This document shows positions 18,484 to 28,856 of a DNA stretch of 64,000 nt, piece after piece; within the stretch, counting starts at the first letter, position 1; every line of letters begins with the position of its first letter. Source of the DNA: Ruegeria spongiae (GTDB lineage: Bacteria; Pseudomonadota; Alphaproteobacteria; Rhodobacterales; Rhodobacteraceae); contig NZ_JAMFMB010000017.1 in assembly GCF_023502395.1 (NCBI RefSeq), forward strand, positions 40,573 to 104,572. The letters run 5' to 3'. The notes under the pieces are model-generated. The model saw only the letters and a program-made list of their open reading frames with translations. It did no database searches and was not told where the DNA came from. The translations under genes and the position numbers were made by a program.

Positions 18484-19255
18484 CCTGCCCCTGCTGACCG
18501 AAGCCGCCCACGAGGCCGGACGGATCGCCGTCAGCTACTTCAAGCGCGACCATCAAAGCTGGGACAAGCCCGATGGCGCCGGGCCGGTGACCGAGGCCGA
18601 TCTGGCGGTGAACCGGATGCTTGAGGACACCCTGCAAGCCGCGCGGCCCAACTATGGCTGGCTGAGCGAAGAGAGCGAGGATAGCGACGCGCGGCTGGAC
18701 AAACCCCATGTCTTCATCCTCGACCCGATCGACGGCACCCGCAGCTTTACCGAGGGCTCCCGCACCTGGGCGCATTCCTTTGCCGTCGCGCAGGAAGGGA
18801 TCGTCACGGCGGCGGTGATCTACCTGCCGCTGCTCGACCTGATGTATAGCGCCGCGGCCGGTCAAGGCGCGACGCTCAACGGTGAGCCCATCTCGGTCTC
18901 GGAAACGCAGCTGCTCGATATGGCGGAAATTCTGTCGGCGCGCCCCAACATGGACAGTCATCATTGGAAAGAGGGCCAGCCGCCGGGGTTCAAGCGCAGC
19001 TACCGCCCTTCGCTGGCGTATCGTCTGGCGCTGGTGGCGCAGGGGCGGTTCGACGGGATGCTGACCCTGCGCCGCAGCTGGGAATGGGATATCGCGGCAG
19101 GCGACCTGATCCTACGCGAGGCGGGTGGCGGATGCACCGACCGCAACGGCGCGCCGCTCAGGTTCAACAGCCCGTCTGCGCAGGTCGACGGGGTTGTCGC
19201 GGGTGGCCTCGCGGTGCATCAAGCGCTGACCGGCGCGCTGAAACCGACCGCCTGA
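18470..19255 (+). CDS. cysQ: Inositol-monophosphatase-fold phosphatase, CysQ-like
   Basis: A 261-residue Mg-dependent, Li-sensitive phosphatase. Metal motifs are LSEESEDS (Glu-Glu), FILDPIDGTRSF (DPIDGT) and SWEWDIAAGDLILREAGG (WDxAAGD). The nearest named class is CysQ, 3'(2'),5'-bisphosphate nucleotidase, which removes PAP from sulfate assimilation; a true inositol phosphatase cannot be excluded. The only upstream start is TTG 18470, seven bases after GAAGGGA, because an in-frame TGA lies just before. It sits between pmbA and the DUF4170-GT-lpxK genes. Confidence 0.85.
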   Translation: MPGTDLPLLTEAAHEAGRIAVSYFKRDHQSWDKPDGAGPVTEADLAVNRMLEDTLQAARPNYGWLSEESEDSDARLDKPHVFILDPIDGTRSFTEGSRTWAHSFAVAQEGIVTAAVIYLPLLDLMYSAAAGQGATLNGEPISVSETQLLDMAEILSARPNMDSHHWKEGQPPGFKRSYRPSLAYRLALVAQGRFDGMLTLRRSWEWDIAAGDLILREAGGGCTDRNGAPLRFNSPSAQVDGVVAGGLAVHQALTGALKPTA

Positions 19256-19348
19256 CGCGGCACCCGAAAACCCGCCATCCGCTTGACCCGACGCATGAAT
19301 TCCTTAGGTTGCCGGGCGACCCCATGACCATGAGACAAGGATTTCCGC

Positions 19349-19591
19349 ATGGCACAGCGACTGCATCTCGTGTTTGGCGGCGAATTGGTCGACCCGACCA
19401 AAAGCGTCTTCAAGGATGTCGACGACATTCATATCGTGGGCATGTACCCCGACTATCAATCCGCTTATGACGCCTGGAAGGCCGAAGCCCAGCGCACCGT
19501 GGACAATGCCCATATGCGCTATTTCATCGCTCATATTCACCGCCTGCGCGACGAAGGGGCCGAGGCCTCGTCAACGGAAGAGCTGGGATAG
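19349..19591 (+). CDS. DUF4170 small protein
   Basis: An 80-residue protein: MAQRLHLVFGGELVDPTK, then IHIVGMYPDYQSAYDAWKAEAQRTVDNA and RYFIAHIHRLRDE. This is the DUF4170 family, found in alphaproteobacteria between an inositol-phosphatase-like gene and the waaA/lpxK genes. It is cytoplasmic with no catalytic motif visible; a structural or regulatory role in lipid A/Kdo metabolism is possible from context only. AGACAAGGA precedes the ATG. Four bases separate it from the next gene. Confidence 0.88.
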   Translation: MAQRLHLVFGGELVDPTKSVFKDVDDIHIVGMYPDYQSAYDAWKAEAQRTVDNAHMRYFIAHIHRLRDEGAEASSTEELG

Positions 19592-19595
19592 GTTT

Positions 19596-20825
19596 TTGGC
19601 CCGCTCGCTCAGCCTTGCAGCCTACCGCGTTCTGTCCTGGCGCGGCGGACCGGTGCCCGAGGGTGAATTGCCCCCCCGGCCCCGAGGCGAGCTGCTATGG
19701 GTGCATGTCACGACGCGCAACCGCTTCACGGTGCTGGCCGAGATGTGCCGCAGGCTGCTGGCGCAGCGGCCGGAATTGCATGTGCTGTTCACCGCCCCGA
19801 CCGAGAACGAGATCCGCGCCTGGGGCGGCGTCGGTGCAAACATGATCGCGCTGCCCTCCGACCAACCCACGGCAGCGCGCGCGTTTCTGGATCACTGGCA
19901 GCCGGATATGTGCCTCTGGGCCGGGGGCGGGTTGCAGCCGAACCTGATCTCGTCGGCGGCAACGCGCCAGGTGGCGCTGGTTCTGCTGGATGTCAACGAG
20001 GCCGAGCTGACCCTGCGCAAGCACCAATGGATGCCTGACCTGATGCGCACGACCCTTGAATGTTTCGAAAGCATTCTGGCCAGTGGGGAACGCGCGGCCC
20101 GCGACATCAGGCGGCTGGGTGTCGTCGGGTCGAAAGTGTCGGTCTCGGCCGAGCTGCGCGCCAGCCCCAACCCCACCCCATGGCCCGAAGAAGAGCTGGT
20201 CAAGACCACCCAGCTTCTTGCCGGTCGCCCCGTTTGGCTGTCGGCCTGGACCCAGAAAAGCGAATTTCCCTATGTCGAAACCGCGCATCGCAACGCGCTG
20301 CGCCTGCTGCACCGGCTGCTTTTGGTGCTGCACGTGGCCAACCCCAAGGAATCGCAGGCGCTGCGCACCCAGCTCGAAGCGGCGGGGCTGCGCTGCGCCG
20401 ATTGGGATGCGGGCGACGAGATCGAAGACAACATTCAGGTCGTCCTGACGGCGGAACCCGATGATCTGGGCTTGTGGTACCGGATCGCGCCGCTGACTTT
20501 CATGGGCAGTTCGCTGGTGTCCGGTGCGGGCGGGCGCGATCCGCTGACGGCGGTGGCACTTGGTTCGGCCGTGCTGCACGGGCCCAATATCGGCACCCAG
20601 CGCAGCAGCTATGTCCGGCTGGCCGCCGCTGGCGCCGCGCAATCGGTAAAGGACGCCACCGCGCTGGCAGATGGAATCGTGCGCCTTCTGTCACCCGATC
20701 ACGCCGCCGAAATGGCGCTGGCGGGCTGGCAGGTGGTGACCGAAGGGGCGCAGCTAACCGATCAGCTGATTGACCTGATCCAGGACAAGCTGGACGAAAG
20801 CAGACCCGATCATGCGCGCGCCTGA
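19596..20825 (+). CDS. WaaA/KdtA-like GT-B glycosyltransferase with degenerate motifs
   Basis: A 409-residue protein that aligns in layout with Kdo transferase WaaA: an N-terminal Rossmann domain ([19 protein letters not shown], then [38 protein letters not shown]) and a C-terminal domain with [11 protein letters not shown] and [22 protein letters not shown]. The SVGE-type catalytic motif expected around residues 37-44 reads HVTTRNRF, and the usual PRHPER-type segment reads HVANPKES. It starts at TTG 19596, four bases after the DUF4170 stop, and overlaps lpxK by 14 bases. Either a divergent Kdo or sugar transferase or a non-catalytic paralogue. Confidence 0.75.
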   Translation: MARSLSLAAYRVLSWRGGPVPEGELPPRPRGELLWVHVTTRNRFTVLAEMCRRLLAQRPELHVLFTAPTENEIRAWGGVGANMIALPSDQPTAARAFLDHWQPDMCLWAGGGLQPNLISSAATRQVALVLLDVNEAELTLRKHQWMPDLMRTTLECFESILASGERAARDIRRLGVVGSKVSVSAELRASPNPTPWPEEELVKTTQLLAGRPVWLSAWTQKSEFPYVETAHRNALRLLHRLLLVLHVANPKESQALRTQLEAAGLRCADWDAGDEIEDNIQVVLTAEPDDLGLWYRIAPLTFMGSSLVSGAGGRDPLTAVALGSAVLHGPNIGTQRSSYVRLAAAGAAQSVKDATALADGIVRLLSPDHAAEMALAGWQVVTEGAQLTDQLIDLIQDKLDESRPDHARA

Positions 20826-21810
20826 ATTCTGGAACACCGCGCCCGACGCGCTGGACTGGCGGGCACGGCTATTGTCACCTTTGGGCGCGATCTATGGCCG
20901 GATGACCGGGCGTCGTGTGGCACAGGGGTCCGGCAGCGCGCCCGGTGCTCCGGTGATCTGCGTCGGCAACCTGAATGCGGGCGGAACCGGCAAGACACCA
21001 ACGGTGATCTGGGTGGTGGAGCAACTGCGCGACGCCGGGCATGAGCCGCATGTGGTCAGCCGGGGCTATGGCGGCAGCGCGACGGGGCCGCTCCGGGTCG
21101 AGCCTGCGCGCCATCGCGCAGGTCAGGTGGGCGACGAGCCGCTGCTGCTTGCCGCTTTTGCCGAGGTCTGGGTTGCCCGCGACAGGGTCGCCGGAGCGCA
21201 GGCCGCGACTGCAGCGGGGGCCACCGTGATCGTGCTGGATGACGGGTTCCAGAACCCGGCGCTGGCCAAGGATTTCTCGATCGTGGTGGTGGATGCCGCC
21301 ATCGGCTTCGGCAACGGGCTCTGCCTTCCCGCCGGGCCACTGCGCGAACCGGTGGACGAGGGGTTGAAGCGGGCCGATCTGGTGCTGTCGATCGGCGAGG
21401 ACGAGGCGCAGGACCACTTTGCCGCCAACTGGAGCGCGGCCCTGACCGTGCCGCATGCACGTGGTGTGCTGAAACCGCTGCAGACCGGCATGGACTGGAC
21501 CGGGCTGCCGGTGCTTGCCTTTGCGGGCATCGGTCATCCCGAGAAGTTCTTTCGCACCCTGCGCGCGCAAGGCGCCGACCTGAAACGCGGCGAGGCGCTG
21601 GACGACCATCAACCGCTGACCATGGCGTTGCTGACACGGCTGGAAAAAGAGGCGCAGCATCTGGGTGCGCAGCTTGTGACCACCGAAAAGGATGCCGCAC
21701 GGTTGCCAACCGCCTTTCGGCGCAAGGTGATCACATTGCCGGTCCGGTTACAGGTCGAGGCTGCTGAAGAGATTCGCGGCCGGATGCTGGAAAAGGCACC
21801 GTGCCCCTGA
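20812..21810 (+). CDS. lpxK: Tetraacyldisaccharide 4'-kinase
   Basis: A 332-residue LpxK that phosphorylates the 4' position of the lipid A disaccharide at the inner membrane. The P-loop is NAGGTGKTP at about 55-63 ([18 protein letters not shown]), followed by VVSRGYGG, and the catalytic Asp/His segment [21 protein letters not shown]. The late [12 protein letters not shown] block is also typical. Last gene of the pmbA-to-lpxK run, followed by a terminator. Confidence 0.95.
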   Translation: MRAPEFWNTAPDALDWRARLLSPLGAIYGRMTGRRVAQGSGSAPGAPVICVGNLNAGGTGKTPTVIWVVEQLRDAGHEPHVVSRGYGGSATGPLRVEPARHRAGQVGDEPLLLAAFAEVWVARDRVAGAQAATAAGATVIVLDDGFQNPALAKDFSIVVVDAAIGFGNGLCLPAGPLREPVDEGLKRADLVLSIGEDEAQDHFAANWSAALTVPHARGVLKPLQTGMDWTGLPVLAFAGIGHPEKFFRTLRAQGADLKRGEALDDHQPLTMALLTRLEKEAQHLGAQLVTTEKDAARLPTAFRRKVITLPVRLQVEAAEEIRGRMLEKAPCP

Positions 21811-21815
21811 ATGAC

Positions 21816-21842
21816 AAAACCCCGGACCATCGCCGGGGTTTT
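21816..21842. terminator. Bidirectional terminator between lpxK and the DsbA-like gene
   Basis: AAAA-CCCCGG-loop-CCGGGG-TTTT: a 6-bp GC stem flanked by A and T runs, usable from both strands, between two convergent genes. Confidence 0.8.
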
Positions 21843-21867
21843 GCGTGAACAGGTCTGATTGCGGAAA

Positions 21868-22512
21868 TCAGCTGCCCAGTTCTGCCTCGATCAGCGTTTT
21901 GAACGCGTCATAAGAGCCGGGGTTCTGCACCATCTCGCCATTGACGATGAAGCTGGGGGTCGCCCGCACGTTGTCGCGCTTGAAATTGTCCTCATACCAC
22001 CCGTAAAGCGTCTGCGCCTTTTCGCCATCCTGCAGACAGGCCTGCAGCTGTTCATCCTTGATCCCGGCCAGACGACCGATCTTGGTCAGTTCCTTCACGA
22101 TCTCCTGTGGGCCGTCCGCGCGCGCCCAGCTGGATTGTTTCTGAAAGATCAGATCGGTGACGCCGAAAAACTTCTCGGGGCCGCCACAACGCGCAACCAG
22201 CGAGGCCCACAGGCCGGGACGGTCGAAATACGCCTCGCGATAGATGAACTTGACCTTGCCGGTATCGATGAAATCCTTCTTGAGCTGTTTGTAAGGCCCC
22301 TCGTGGAAGTTCGCGCAATGGGGGCAGGTATAGGAGGCATATTCGATGATCTCGACCGGGGCATCCTTGGCCCCCTGGACCATATCAACGATGGTGTCTG
22401 TCTGTTGCGCCTCGGCGGCGCCGACCAGCGAGACAGTTGATGTCTGGCTCAGCCATAGCCCTCCGGCGGCCAGCGCCGCAACGGCGCAGAGTGCGGGTGC
22501 AATTCGGGTCAT
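21868..22512 (-). CDS. DsbA-family periplasmic thiol-disulfide protein
   Basis: A 214-residue exported thioredoxin-fold protein. Signal peptide about 1-35 (MTRIAPALCAVAALAAGGLWL...). Active site CPHC at residues 63-66 (YASYTCPHCANFHEG), with a DSBA helical insert and the cis-Pro loop RATPSFIVNGEM. The CPHC dipeptide is oxidising-type, so disulfide formation in secreted proteins is likely. It is transcribed after the DciA-like gene (13-base gap). Confidence 0.9.
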   Translation of the reverse strand: MTRIAPALCAVAALAAGGLWLSQTSTVSLVGAAEAQQTDTIVDMVQGAKDAPVEIIEYASYTCPHCANFHEGPYKQLKKDFIDTGKVKFIYREAYFDRPGLWASLVARCGGPEKFFGVTDLIFQKQSSWARADGPQEIVKELTKIGRLAGIKDEQLQACLQDGEKAQTLYGWYEDNFKRDNVRATPSFIVNGEMVQNPGSYDAFKTLIEAELGS

Positions 22513-22525
22513 TTCCAGCCCTTTC

Positions 22526-23032
22526 TTAGCGTTTCTGCCTGGTTAAAACGTTACGCCCCAATCGTTCGAGCGCATTGCGCAAATCGTCATTCTCGACGCC
22601 CTGCGCGGCCTTGCTCGCCTCGGTGACAACCTCGGCGGGGATTTCTTTTTGTTTCGGAGCGGGGCGATGCGCGAAACTGGCCTGCCCTTCGGCAAAGCCA
22701 GTCGGCGCGGTCTGGGTGAGGCGAATGCGGGCAATCGCGTTATAGCCATAGACCGCGTTCACCTTTTCGCGCAGGCGTTCCTTCTGCATCTCCAGCATCG
22801 GGGCCTGCGCCCCGGTGGTCAGAACCGAGAGCGTCGCGCCAAAGCCGCCGCGCCCGTAGCTGACATTCACCGGACGACAGATCGCGGCGATATCCTGCCC
22901 GACGATCTCGGCCCAATGGGTGATCACCCGCGAGACGGCAAAGCCACGGCTTTCGCCGGCCCGGCGAATCTGATCGTTGAGCAGGTTCGAGGTGCGTTTG
23001 AAGCCACGGGTCGTGGAACGTCTGGCCGGCAT
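22526..23032 (-). CDS. dciA: DUF721/DciA-like protein, probable DnaB helicase loader
   Basis: A 168-residue protein with the DUF721 core at about 10-100: RAGESRGFAVSRVITHWAEIVGQDIAAICRPV and GATLSVLTTGAQAPMLEMQKERLREKVNAVYG. DciA is the ancestral bacterial replicative-helicase operator in lineages without DnaC/DnaI; the KH-like fold binds ssDNA and DnaB. The C-terminal 60 residues are low-complexity and charged. The start at ATG 23032 is where family similarity begins, although the frame opens at 23098. Divergent from mutY. Confidence 0.82.
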   Translation of the reverse strand: MPARRSTTRGFKRTSNLLNDQIRRAGESRGFAVSRVITHWAEIVGQDIAAICRPVNVSYGRGGFGATLSVLTTGAQAPMLEMQKERLREKVNAVYGYNAIARIRLTQTAPTGFAEGQASFAHRPAPKQKEIPAEVVTEASKAAQGVENDDLRNALERLGRNVLTRQKR

Positions 23033-23113
23033 CTGGTATCCGCCTCCTTGCGGCCTATTGTAATCTGCATGTGATCCTGCGCCAGCGAAACCGGACAATC
23101 GGAGACATAAATC

Positions 23114-24172
23114 TTGCGTGACTTAAAGCCACAGGCAGAGCTGAGCCAGGCGCTGCTGACCTGGTATGACGCCCATGCTCGCGAGATGCCCTGGCGGGTG
23201 GGGCCCGCGGACCGGGCGGCAGGTATCCGGCCCGATCCCTACCAGGTGTGGCTGTCCGAAGTGATGCTGCAACAAACCACCGTGGCCGCCGTCACCGATT
23301 ATTTCCAACGGTTCACGCGGCGCTGGCCATCGGTCGCTGAACTGGCCGGGGCCGAGGATGGTGACGTGATGGCTGAATGGGCCGGGCTTGGTTACTATGC
23401 CCGCGCCCGCAACCTGCTGAAATGCGCCCGCGTGGTGGCGGATGAGCTGGATGGGGTGTTCCCGGATCGCTACGACGATCTGCTGAAACTGCCCGGCATC
23501 GGGCCTTACACCGCCGCTGCCATCGCCTCGATCGCGTTTGACCGGCCCGAGACAGTGATGGACGGGAATGTGGAACGGGTCATGGCGCGGCTGCACGACC
23601 TGCACGACCCTTTGCCCGGCTGCAAACCGGAGCTGAAGGCCTACGCCACCGCGCTGACGCCCACCGAGCGGCCCGGAGATTACGCGCAGGCGGTGATGGA
23701 TCTGGGGGCCACGATCTGCACGCCCAGATCTCCGGCCTGTGGCATCTGTCCGGTGATCGAGGCCTGCGCCGCGCGACGCGCCGGTACCGCCGCTGATCTG
23801 CCACGCAAATCCCCCAAAAAACCCAAACCAACCCGCTATGGGTATGCCTATCTGGCGCGGCTTGAAGACGGCGCGTGGGTGCTGGAGCGGCGCCCCGACA
23901 AGGGGTTGCTGGGTGGCATGTTGGGTTGGCCGGGGCCGGATTGGTCGGAGGCACCTGATGACGCGCCGCCTTTTGCAGGCGCATGGATCGACCTGCCCGG
24001 CGAGGTGCGCCACACATTCACGCATTTTCACCTGATCCTGCGCCTGCGCACCGCCACGCTTGCACATCCCCCCTCTGCCGAAGGGATCGAAGTGGTTGCC
24101 AAGCACCGGTTCCGCCCCGGCTACCTGCCCACCGTGATGCGAAAGGCGCATGCCCTTTGGCAGGCACAATAA
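23114..24172 (+). CDS. mutY: A/G-specific adenine glycosylase
   Basis: A 352-residue base-excision enzyme that removes adenine opposite 8-oxoG. The catalytic Glu is in VWLSEVMLQQTTV, the helix-hairpin-helix in LLKLPGIGPYTAAAIAS, the catalytic Asp in VMDGNVERV, and the 4Fe-4S cluster is CTPRSPACGICPVIEAC (C-x6-C-x2-C-x5-C). A C-terminal NUDIX-like domain (from about 235, with LLGGMLGWPG) recognises 8-oxoG. The start is TTG 23114, eight bases after GGAGA; the ATGs further in would cut the fold. Confidence 0.93.
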   Translation: MRDLKPQAELSQALLTWYDAHAREMPWRVGPADRAAGIRPDPYQVWLSEVMLQQTTVAAVTDYFQRFTRRWPSVAELAGAEDGDVMAEWAGLGYYARARNLLKCARVVADELDGVFPDRYDDLLKLPGIGPYTAAAIASIAFDRPETVMDGNVERVMARLHDLHDPLPGCKPELKAYATALTPTERPGDYAQAVMDLGATICTPRSPACGICPVIEACAARRAGTAADLPRKSPKKPKPTRYGYAYLARLEDGAWVLERRPDKGLLGGMLGWPGPDWSEAPDDAPPFAGAWIDLPGEVRHTFTHFHLILRLRTATLAHPPSAEGIEVVAKHRFRPGYLPTVMRKAHALWQAQ

Positions 24173-24227
24173 CGGGTGTTGCGGGTGGCAACCAAAACGC
24201 TAGATTTTGCCTGTAAGCTCTGAGGCG

Positions 24228-25364
24228 ATGATGATCCCAAACGACACCCTGACGCGCTGGCAAAGCGCCCTGCCGTTCTGGATATCCTTCCTGCTGATCC
24301 CGCTGGTCTGGATTGCGGCGGCTCGGGGCGGCCTTTGGCTGCTGGCGGTTCCGGTGGCGACCTGGTGGTCCTTTGGTGTGCTGGACCGGGTGCTGGGCCT
24401 CAATCTGGAAAATGCCGACCCGCAGACCGGGGATGGTGACCTGCGGTGGTATATCGTGCTGACCCAGATATGGATGCCGCTGCAATTCGTCACCCTCTTC
24501 GGTCTGATCGCCTATACCGCCCAAAGCGACCATCTGGGCAGCGGCAGCAAGATCGCGCTGTTCTTCGGGGTCGGTGTGGTCACCGGCTCGATCGGCATCA
24601 ACTATGCCCATGAGCTGATGCATCAGAAAAGCCGGGGCGAGCGGTGGTCGGGCGACCTGCTGCTGGCGATGGTGCTCTATTCGCATTTCCGGTCCGAGCA
24701 TCTGCTGGTCCATCACCGCCATGTAGGCACCCCGCGCGATCCGGTGACCGCGCGCTATAACGAGGGGTTTCACCGCTTCTATCCGCGCGTGTTGCTGCAA
24801 TCCCTGAAATCCGCCTTTGGTGCCGAAAAGGCGCTGCTGGCGCGCAAGGGACAGGCCTGGACTAATCTACGCAATCCATTCTTTCGCTATTGGGCGCTGC
24901 AGGCAAGCATGCTGACACTGGCGGCGCTGCTGGGGGGATGGTCAGGGCTTGGCCTGTTCCTGCTGCAGGCCGGGGTGGCGATCTGGCAGTTGGAACTGGT
25001 GAATTACGTGGAACATTACGGGTTGACCCGAAAACATCTGGGCGACGGCAGGTATGAACATGTCAAACCACGTCATTCCTGGAACGCGGCGCAAAAAGCC
25101 TCGAACTGGTTGCTGATCAACCTGCAACGCCATTCAGACCATCACTACAAACCCGGCCGCCGATTTCCGCTGCTGCAAAACCACACCGAGGCCGAGGCGC
25201 CGCAATTGCCCCACGGCTACCCGGTCATGACCATCGCCGCGATGATCCCGCCACTGTGGCGGCGGGTGATGAACCCGCGGGTGCGGGCCTGGCGGCGGCG
25301 GTATTACCCCGAAATCACCGATTGGACGCCTTACAACAAGGCTCAGAACCCGATGCCGCGCTGA
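24228..25364 (+). CDS. alkB: Alkane 1-monooxygenase (AlkB-type membrane di-iron hydroxylase)
   Basis: A 378-residue integral-membrane oxygenase that hydroxylates medium/long n-alkanes at the terminal carbon. About six hydrophobic helices. Histidine boxes are INYAHELMHQKS, SEHLLVHHRHVGTP, the AlkB-specific NYVEHYGL and LQRHSDHHYKPG. No rubredoxin or rubredoxin reductase gene lies nearby, so the electron donor is elsewhere. Two adjacent ATGs (24228, 24231) follow a GAGG site; the first is used. Convergent with the cyclase gene with only 6 bases between them. Confidence 0.9.
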   Translation: MMIPNDTLTRWQSALPFWISFLLIPLVWIAAARGGLWLLAVPVATWWSFGVLDRVLGLNLENADPQTGDGDLRWYIVLTQIWMPLQFVTLFGLIAYTAQSDHLGSGSKIALFFGVGVVTGSIGINYAHELMHQKSRGERWSGDLLLAMVLYSHFRSEHLLVHHRHVGTPRDPVTARYNEGFHRFYPRVLLQSLKSAFGAEKALLARKGQAWTNLRNPFFRYWALQASMLTLAALLGGWSGLGLFLLQAGVAIWQLELVNYVEHYGLTRKHLGDGRYEHVKPRHSWNAAQKASNWLLINLQRHSDHHYKPGRRFPLLQNHTEAEAPQLPHGYPVMTIAAMIPPLWRRVMNPRVRAWRRRYYPEITDWTPYNKAQNPMPR

Positions 25365-25370
25365 GGCAGT

Positions 25371-26759
25371 TCAGCGCGCCCAGACCGTCACCGGGCCATC
25401 TATGCCCCGGATTGCCTGATCGGGATATTCCACCAGACCCTCGACAACAGAGGTTGCGCCACCATTTTCCGCCATGATCTGGTCGCGCGCCTCGGTGCTG
25501 ACCGCGAAGGGAGCGGGCAACTGGCGTGTCAGCGCCTCAAGCCGCGACGCCACGTTTACCGCAGTGCCGATCACCGCATATTCCAGCCGGTTCGCGCCGA
25601 TATCGCCCAGCACCACCGGGCCGTAATGCAGCCCGATGCCGACCTCGATGACCGGCAGCCCGCCGCGCCGCCGCTGCACATTCCAGCGGTCAATTTCCTG
25701 CAGCATCGACAGCGCGCAACCATATGCGTTGGTTGCATCGCGGTCACCTGCGACCGGAGTGCCGAAGGTCGCCATCAGCCCATCGCCCAGATATTTGTCC
25801 AGCGTTCCGTGATGGCGGAATACTTCGGTCTCCATTCGCGCGTGGAAGGCGCGCAGCATGTCCACGACCTCATAGGCGTCCCGCGACGCGGCAAACCGGG
25901 TGAAGCCGACGATATCGACAAACAGGATCGCGATATCCTCGCTGCGCACTTGTTTCAGCGGCTCGTCATTCTGCGACAGTTGATCCACCACATTGGGCGA
26001 GAAATATCGCGAGAGATTGGCGCGCTCACGCTCAAGACTGGCATTGTTCGTCAGCAAAGCGTTGAAGCGCCGGACCGTGACAGCAAGCGTGACCGCCACC
26101 AGCCCAAACACCACCACCTCCTGTAACCGCAGGCGGATCAGGAAATTGTTCGGGTCCAGCAGGCTGGTCAATCGCGGATAGCCTGCAAATGCCTGCTGCG
26201 CATGTTCCGTCAGGCCGGGCACAGGTGTGGACAGCCACATATCCGCCACCCACCCCAGGGTCCAGATGCAGGCGGTCCATGCGCCGATCGCCATCACCGT
26301 GCGCCAGGAATAGGCCAGCGTCCCGGCGGCGAGGATCAGAAAGAAATACTGGAAATTGTCGAACCGATACTGCATCGCATGGGGCATGGCATCCGCCGCC
26401 AGTGGATTGGGCACGACGATACCGAAGGTCATGATCACCAGATCGGCAAAAATCAGGGCGATCTCGACGCGCGACTGCCCGACGCGGCCCACCCGCCGGA
26501 TCAGCCAGCCATTCAGGCACAGCAGAGCCAGAATGAAATGGTAATAGAGCACCTCCCAATTCGGGTTCAAGAACACCAGAAAGATCGCGACCAGCCCCAT
26601 TGTGATCCAGCGCGCGCGTACGGCCAGTTCCAGCCCCTCGCGCTTGTGCCGTTCCAGGGCGGCCTCGGTGTATTTGGTCGGTGCCATCTCGGCGGTTTCG
26701 GGCGCGACAGCAGGAGAAATCCCGGCAGGGGCCGGGAGTTGAGCCGAATTGTCGGTCAC
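25371..26759 (-). CDS. Membrane-bound class III adenylate/guanylate cyclase
   Basis: A 462-residue protein. An N-terminal cytoplasmic stretch is followed by about six membrane helices (roughly 55-240, for example WITMGLVAIFLVFLNP and VFGLVAVTLAVTV), a short coiled linker ending LSRYFSPNVVDQL, and a class III catalytic domain (about 275-440). Metal aspartates lie in ILFVDIVGFTRF and LDKYLGDGLMATF; the transition-state Asn-Arg is in AVIGTAVNVASRLE. GTG 26759 is chosen because GGAGGT lies seven bases upstream, although an internal ATG (MAPTKYTE) is possible. It likely makes cAMP in response to a membrane cue. Confidence 0.88.
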   Translation of the reverse strand: MTDNSAQLPAPAGISPAVAPETAEMAPTKYTEAALERHKREGLELAVRARWITMGLVAIFLVFLNPNWEVLYYHFILALLCLNGWLIRRVGRVGQSRVEIALIFADLVIMTFGIVVPNPLAADAMPHAMQYRFDNFQYFFLILAAGTLAYSWRTVMAIGAWTACIWTLGWVADMWLSTPVPGLTEHAQQAFAGYPRLTSLLDPNNFLIRLRLQEVVVFGLVAVTLAVTVRRFNALLTNNASLERERANLSRYFSPNVVDQLSQNDEPLKQVRSEDIAILFVDIVGFTRFAASRDAYEVVDMLRAFHARMETEVFRHHGTLDKYLGDGLMATFGTPVAGDRDATNAYGCALSMLQEIDRWNVQRRRGGLPVIEVGIGLHYGPVVLGDIGANRLEYAVIGTAVNVASRLEALTRQLPAPFAVSTEARDQIMAENGGATSVVEGLVEYPDQAIRGIDGPVTVWAR

Positions 26760-26826
26760 GGCAATACCTCCGTTGGACTCCACAGCTTTAGGGCGAACGG
26801 TGCTGGGCAACAAGGTCGCAAGCCGC

Positions 26827-26854
26827 AAAAAAGCCCCGCCGAAGACGGCGGGGC
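26827..26854 (-). terminator. Rho-independent terminator of ccrM
   Basis: A 9-bp stem GCCCCGCCG/CGGCGGGGC with an AAGA loop (26833-26854), followed on the minus strand by six T. It lies 60 bases beyond the ccrM stop and before the cyclase gene start. Confidence 0.88.
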
Positions 26855-26913
26855 AAGGTAGAGTGCCTTGTGTCAGGCCACAGGCACCGGCGGTATTCTG
26901 TCTTTTGGGTGGC

Positions 26914-28065
<1,152 letters not shown>

Positions 28066-28072
28066 TCAGGAT

Positions 28073-28111
28073 GAGTCAAAGCGGATTCGGCGTCAAATTC
28101 TTTTTTGAATC
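28073..28111. promoter_or_regulatory. Cluster of three GANTC methylation sites in the ccrM leader
   Basis: GAGTC (28073-28077), GATTC (28084-28088) and GAATC (28107-28111) fall within 39 bases, 56-94 bases upstream of the ccrM ATG, in the 107-base gap between rnhB and ccrM. The cluster overlaps an AAATTC-T-run-GAATC inverted repeat. In Caulobacter, methylation of GANTC sites in the ccrM leader modulates ccrM transcription; the same is inferred here. Confidence 0.65.
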
Positions 28112-28124
28112 AAGAGGTTACGAT

Positions 28125-28748
28125 TTACCCTTGATACAAGATATTGTGTACCGGCTTGAAGGAACGTCTATGATGTGGGGTTGGCCCAAGATTTCGGAGC
28201 GCTGTTCTGTGTTCCAGCGTCGGATATCCCTTGTTTCGCGCCCACCCGTATTGCGGGTGCTGTTGCGCCAAATCCACCATGACCCGATCGCGGTGCATTT
28301 TTGCCACGATCGAGGCCGCCGCGATCGACACCGAGCGGGTATCGCCCTTGATCACCGGCTGTGCGGGCAGGGTCAGCCCCTTGGGGATCAGATTGCCATC
28401 AATCAGCAGAAAGTCCGGCGCGGGGTCCAGTTCCGCAACCGCGCGGATCATCGCCAGATGCGCCGCGCGCAGGATGTTGTGTTGCTCGATCTCTTCAACG
28501 CTGGCCTCGGCCACCGCGACCTGCGCCCGGTCCAGCAACTGTTCCTCAAGCGCGGCGCGACGCTTTTCGCTCAGTTTCTTGGAATCGTTGAGGCCATCGG
28601 GAATATCCGAAGGGTCCAGAATGACGGCAGCCGCCATGACTGGCCCGGCCAGTGGCCCGCGCCCGACCTCGTCCACGCCTGCGATGCGCGTGTATCCACG
28701 CCCGCGCAGGAACTCTTCCAACTGATAATCCGGCAGTGACATGCCCAT
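28125..28748 (-). CDS. rnhB: Ribonuclease HII
   Basis: A 207-residue RNase HII that nicks RNA-DNA hybrids and ribonucleotides in DNA. The catalytic acidic residues are in IAGVDEVGRGPLAGPV (Asp-Glu) and LLIDGN, plus a later Asp in KMHRDRVMVDL; the C-terminal SFKPV is also typical. Two ATGs are possible, 28748 and 28742, with no clear ribosome site to choose between them. Directly upstream of ccrM, a pairing also known in Caulobacter. Confidence 0.93.
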   Translation of the reverse strand: MGMSLPDYQLEEFLRGRGYTRIAGVDEVGRGPLAGPVMAAAVILDPSDIPDGLNDSKKLSEKRRAALEEQLLDRAQVAVAEASVEEIEQHNILRAAHLAMIRAVAELDPAPDFLLIDGNLIPKGLTLPAQPVIKGDTRSVSIAAASIVAKMHRDRVMVDLAQQHPQYGWARNKGYPTLEHRTALRNLGPTPHHRRSFKPVHNILYQG

Positions 28749-28780
28749 GGCAAAGCGCGTTTGCCACCCGGACGCAAGCA

Positions 28781-28808
28781 AAATGGAGAGAGGGGTGCCC
28801 CTCTCTCC
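28781..28808 (-). terminator. Hairpin terminator after the Cys-rich secreted protein gene
   Basis: A perfect 11-bp inverted repeat GGAGAGAGGGG/CCCCTCTCTCC with only TG in the centre (28785-28808) is followed on the minus strand by ATTTTG. It stands between the 28857-29309 gene and rnhB. Confidence 0.65.
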
Positions 28809-28856
28809 ACCTGTGCGCCCCGTTCTCGCGGGCCGTCACTGCTCGATAACCTGGTC

